From: Methylocystis sp. IM3
Lineage (GTDB): Bacteria > Pseudomonadota > Alphaproteobacteria > Rhizobiales > Beijerinckiaceae
NCBI RefSeq assembly: GCF_038070105.1
Contig: NZ_JBBPBZ010000005.1
Span: 62,001-126,000, forward strand
DNA length: 64,000 nt
Reading direction: 5' to 3'
Part shown: one piece after another, positions 63,404 through 64,000 of the stretch
How positions within the stretch are numbered: the stretch's first letter is position 1
Layout of the letters: every line of letters begins with the position of its first letter
Made by a program: the position numbers and the translations under genes
The notes under the pieces: model-generated
What the model was told of the DNA's origin: nothing
The model's database searches: none
What the model saw: only the letters and a program-made list of their open reading frames with translations

Positions 63404-64000
63404 ATGATACAGTCGCAACGGGAGGACGCGGTCAGACCCGCGGCGGTGGCAGGCCTGTTCTACCCGTCGGATCCGCTGGAGTTACACTCGACCGTTGGCG
63501 GGCTGCTCGCAAACGCTAAGACCGAATACGAGACTGGCGCCCGCTCGGGAAAGCTTTATCAGGCCACTCATAGTAACGCTTCCGCTCGCGTCGCAGGCCT
63601 CGATTCGTCCCTGCCCAAGGCTTTAATAGCGCCCCATGCGGGCTATGTTTACTCGGGTCCGGTGGCCGCCTCAGCTTACCACTTGTTGGCCAAGGCGCGC
63701 GGCAAAATCTCCCGCGTCGTGCTGCTCGGACCGTCCCATCGCTTCGCTTTTACCGGCATGGCGGGGACTCGGGCGCGCGCCTATGAGACCCCCCTCGGCC
63801 TCGTTCCGATTGATCACAGCTGGCTGGAACGGGCGTCAAACGCCATACCCCTCGGGCTTTCGGATGAGGTTCATGAAGGGGAGCATTGTCTGGAAACGCA
63901 ACTGCCGTTTTTGCAGCTCATCCTTGGCGACTTCAGCCTTGTGCCGATCATTTGCGGTCGAGTGAGCGGGGACCAGGTCGCTGATTTGCTAGAGGCGCTC
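63404..64000 (+). CDS. amrB: Memo-family AmmeMemoRadiSam protein B (cut by window edge)
   Basis: The first 199 codons of a Memo-type protein (related to dioxygenase subunit folds). Blocks: VRPAAVAGLFYPSDPLEL, ALIAPHAGYVYSGPVAASAY (His of the metal site), RVVLLGPSHRFAFTGMAG, YETPLGLVPIDHSWL, HEGEHCLETQLPFLQLILG and LVPIICG. All are in order and expected; the last 70 or so residues are beyond the window. GGGG lies before the ATG at 63404. The AMMECR1 partner is probably further on or fused downstream. Confidence 0.92.
   Translation, partial: MIQSQREDAVRPAAVAGLFYPSDPLELHSTVGGLLANAKTEYETGARSGKLYQATHSNASARVAGLDSSLPKALIAPHAGYVYSGPVAASAYHLLAKARGKISRVVLLGPSHRFAFTGMAGTRARAYETPLGLVPIDHSWLERASNAIPLGLSDEVHEGEHCLETQLPFLQLILGDFSLVPIICGRVSGDQVADLLEAL

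Noticed and set aside
1..64000. CRISPR arrays, tRNA and rRNA genes
   Set aside because: No regularly spaced repeats, cloverleaf-like sequences or rRNA-like stretches were recognised by eye; a dedicated tRNA scan could still find one.

Overview
The window looks like a high-GC alphaproteobacterial chromosome segment, probably Rhizobiales. A methylotroph of the Methylocystaceae/Beijerinckiaceae type is my inference from the style of the proteins; no marker gene in the window proves it. No rRNA, tRNA or CRISPR array was recognised.

Layout. 1-700: start of an IS6-type transposase and a stub of a Lon-like protease. 755-8235: chaperone block with a divergent GroEL, DnaJ, a DnaK lacking its N-terminus and an Hsp20, mixed with two partial copies of a heavy-metal P-type ATPase. 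8365-12000: phosphoribosyltransferase, cytochrome c, DUF2267 protein, plus fragments of GroEL and of a cold-shock-domain protein. 12070-15368: an IS3 element and a broken IS630 element. 15948-21749: small stress-type proteins (GIY-YIG-like, DUF2267, DUF3775, GYD, HicA-like), a CapA-type phosphatase, hydrolase fragments and a hemerythrin-like protein. 22273-25295: a second primary-type sigma factor with a helix-hairpin-helix protein. 25619-37816: small proteins, a membrane-anchored Clp-fold protease, RNA end-processing genes (ThpR, a THUMP-like protein, RtcA), a CheR-type methyltransferase, a class II ribonucleotide reductase and a proteasome-like Ntn-hydrolase candidate. 37858-43794: another GroEL fragment, an SbmA/YddA-type ABC transporter, a PHA-synthase-like hydrolase, a broken IS1595 element and a DUF3775 protein. 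43931-49245: Hsp20-Lon pair, Fpg, DJ-1/PfpI and a ribosome-hibernation/cold-shock fusion. 49818-58329: a large discoidin-domain glycosidase-like protein, a cluster of gene remnants (topoisomerase VI B, PolX, ABC-2 permease, DUF992), a GNAT protein and an IS630 element with an A7 slippery site. 58749-64000: secreted phospholipase C/acid phosphatase, Nudix hydrolase and an AmmeMemoRadiSam locus (Mth938-like, radical SAM AmrS, Memo/AmrB).

Taken together, 1-49 kb reads as a stress island: folding (GroEL, DnaJ, Hsp20 x2), proteolysis (Lon, Clp-fold protease, possible Ntn hydrolase), ribosome protection, RNA end repair, DNA repair (Fpg, HhH protein), oxygen-independent dNTP synthesis, and its own sigma factor. 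It has been reworked repeatedly: at least a dozen gene fragments, internally duplicated families (GroEL x3, Hsp20 x2, DUF2267 x2, DUF3775 x2, HPF-CSD x2) and five insertion sequences. Functions are assigned by reading protein motifs only; no database search was run.
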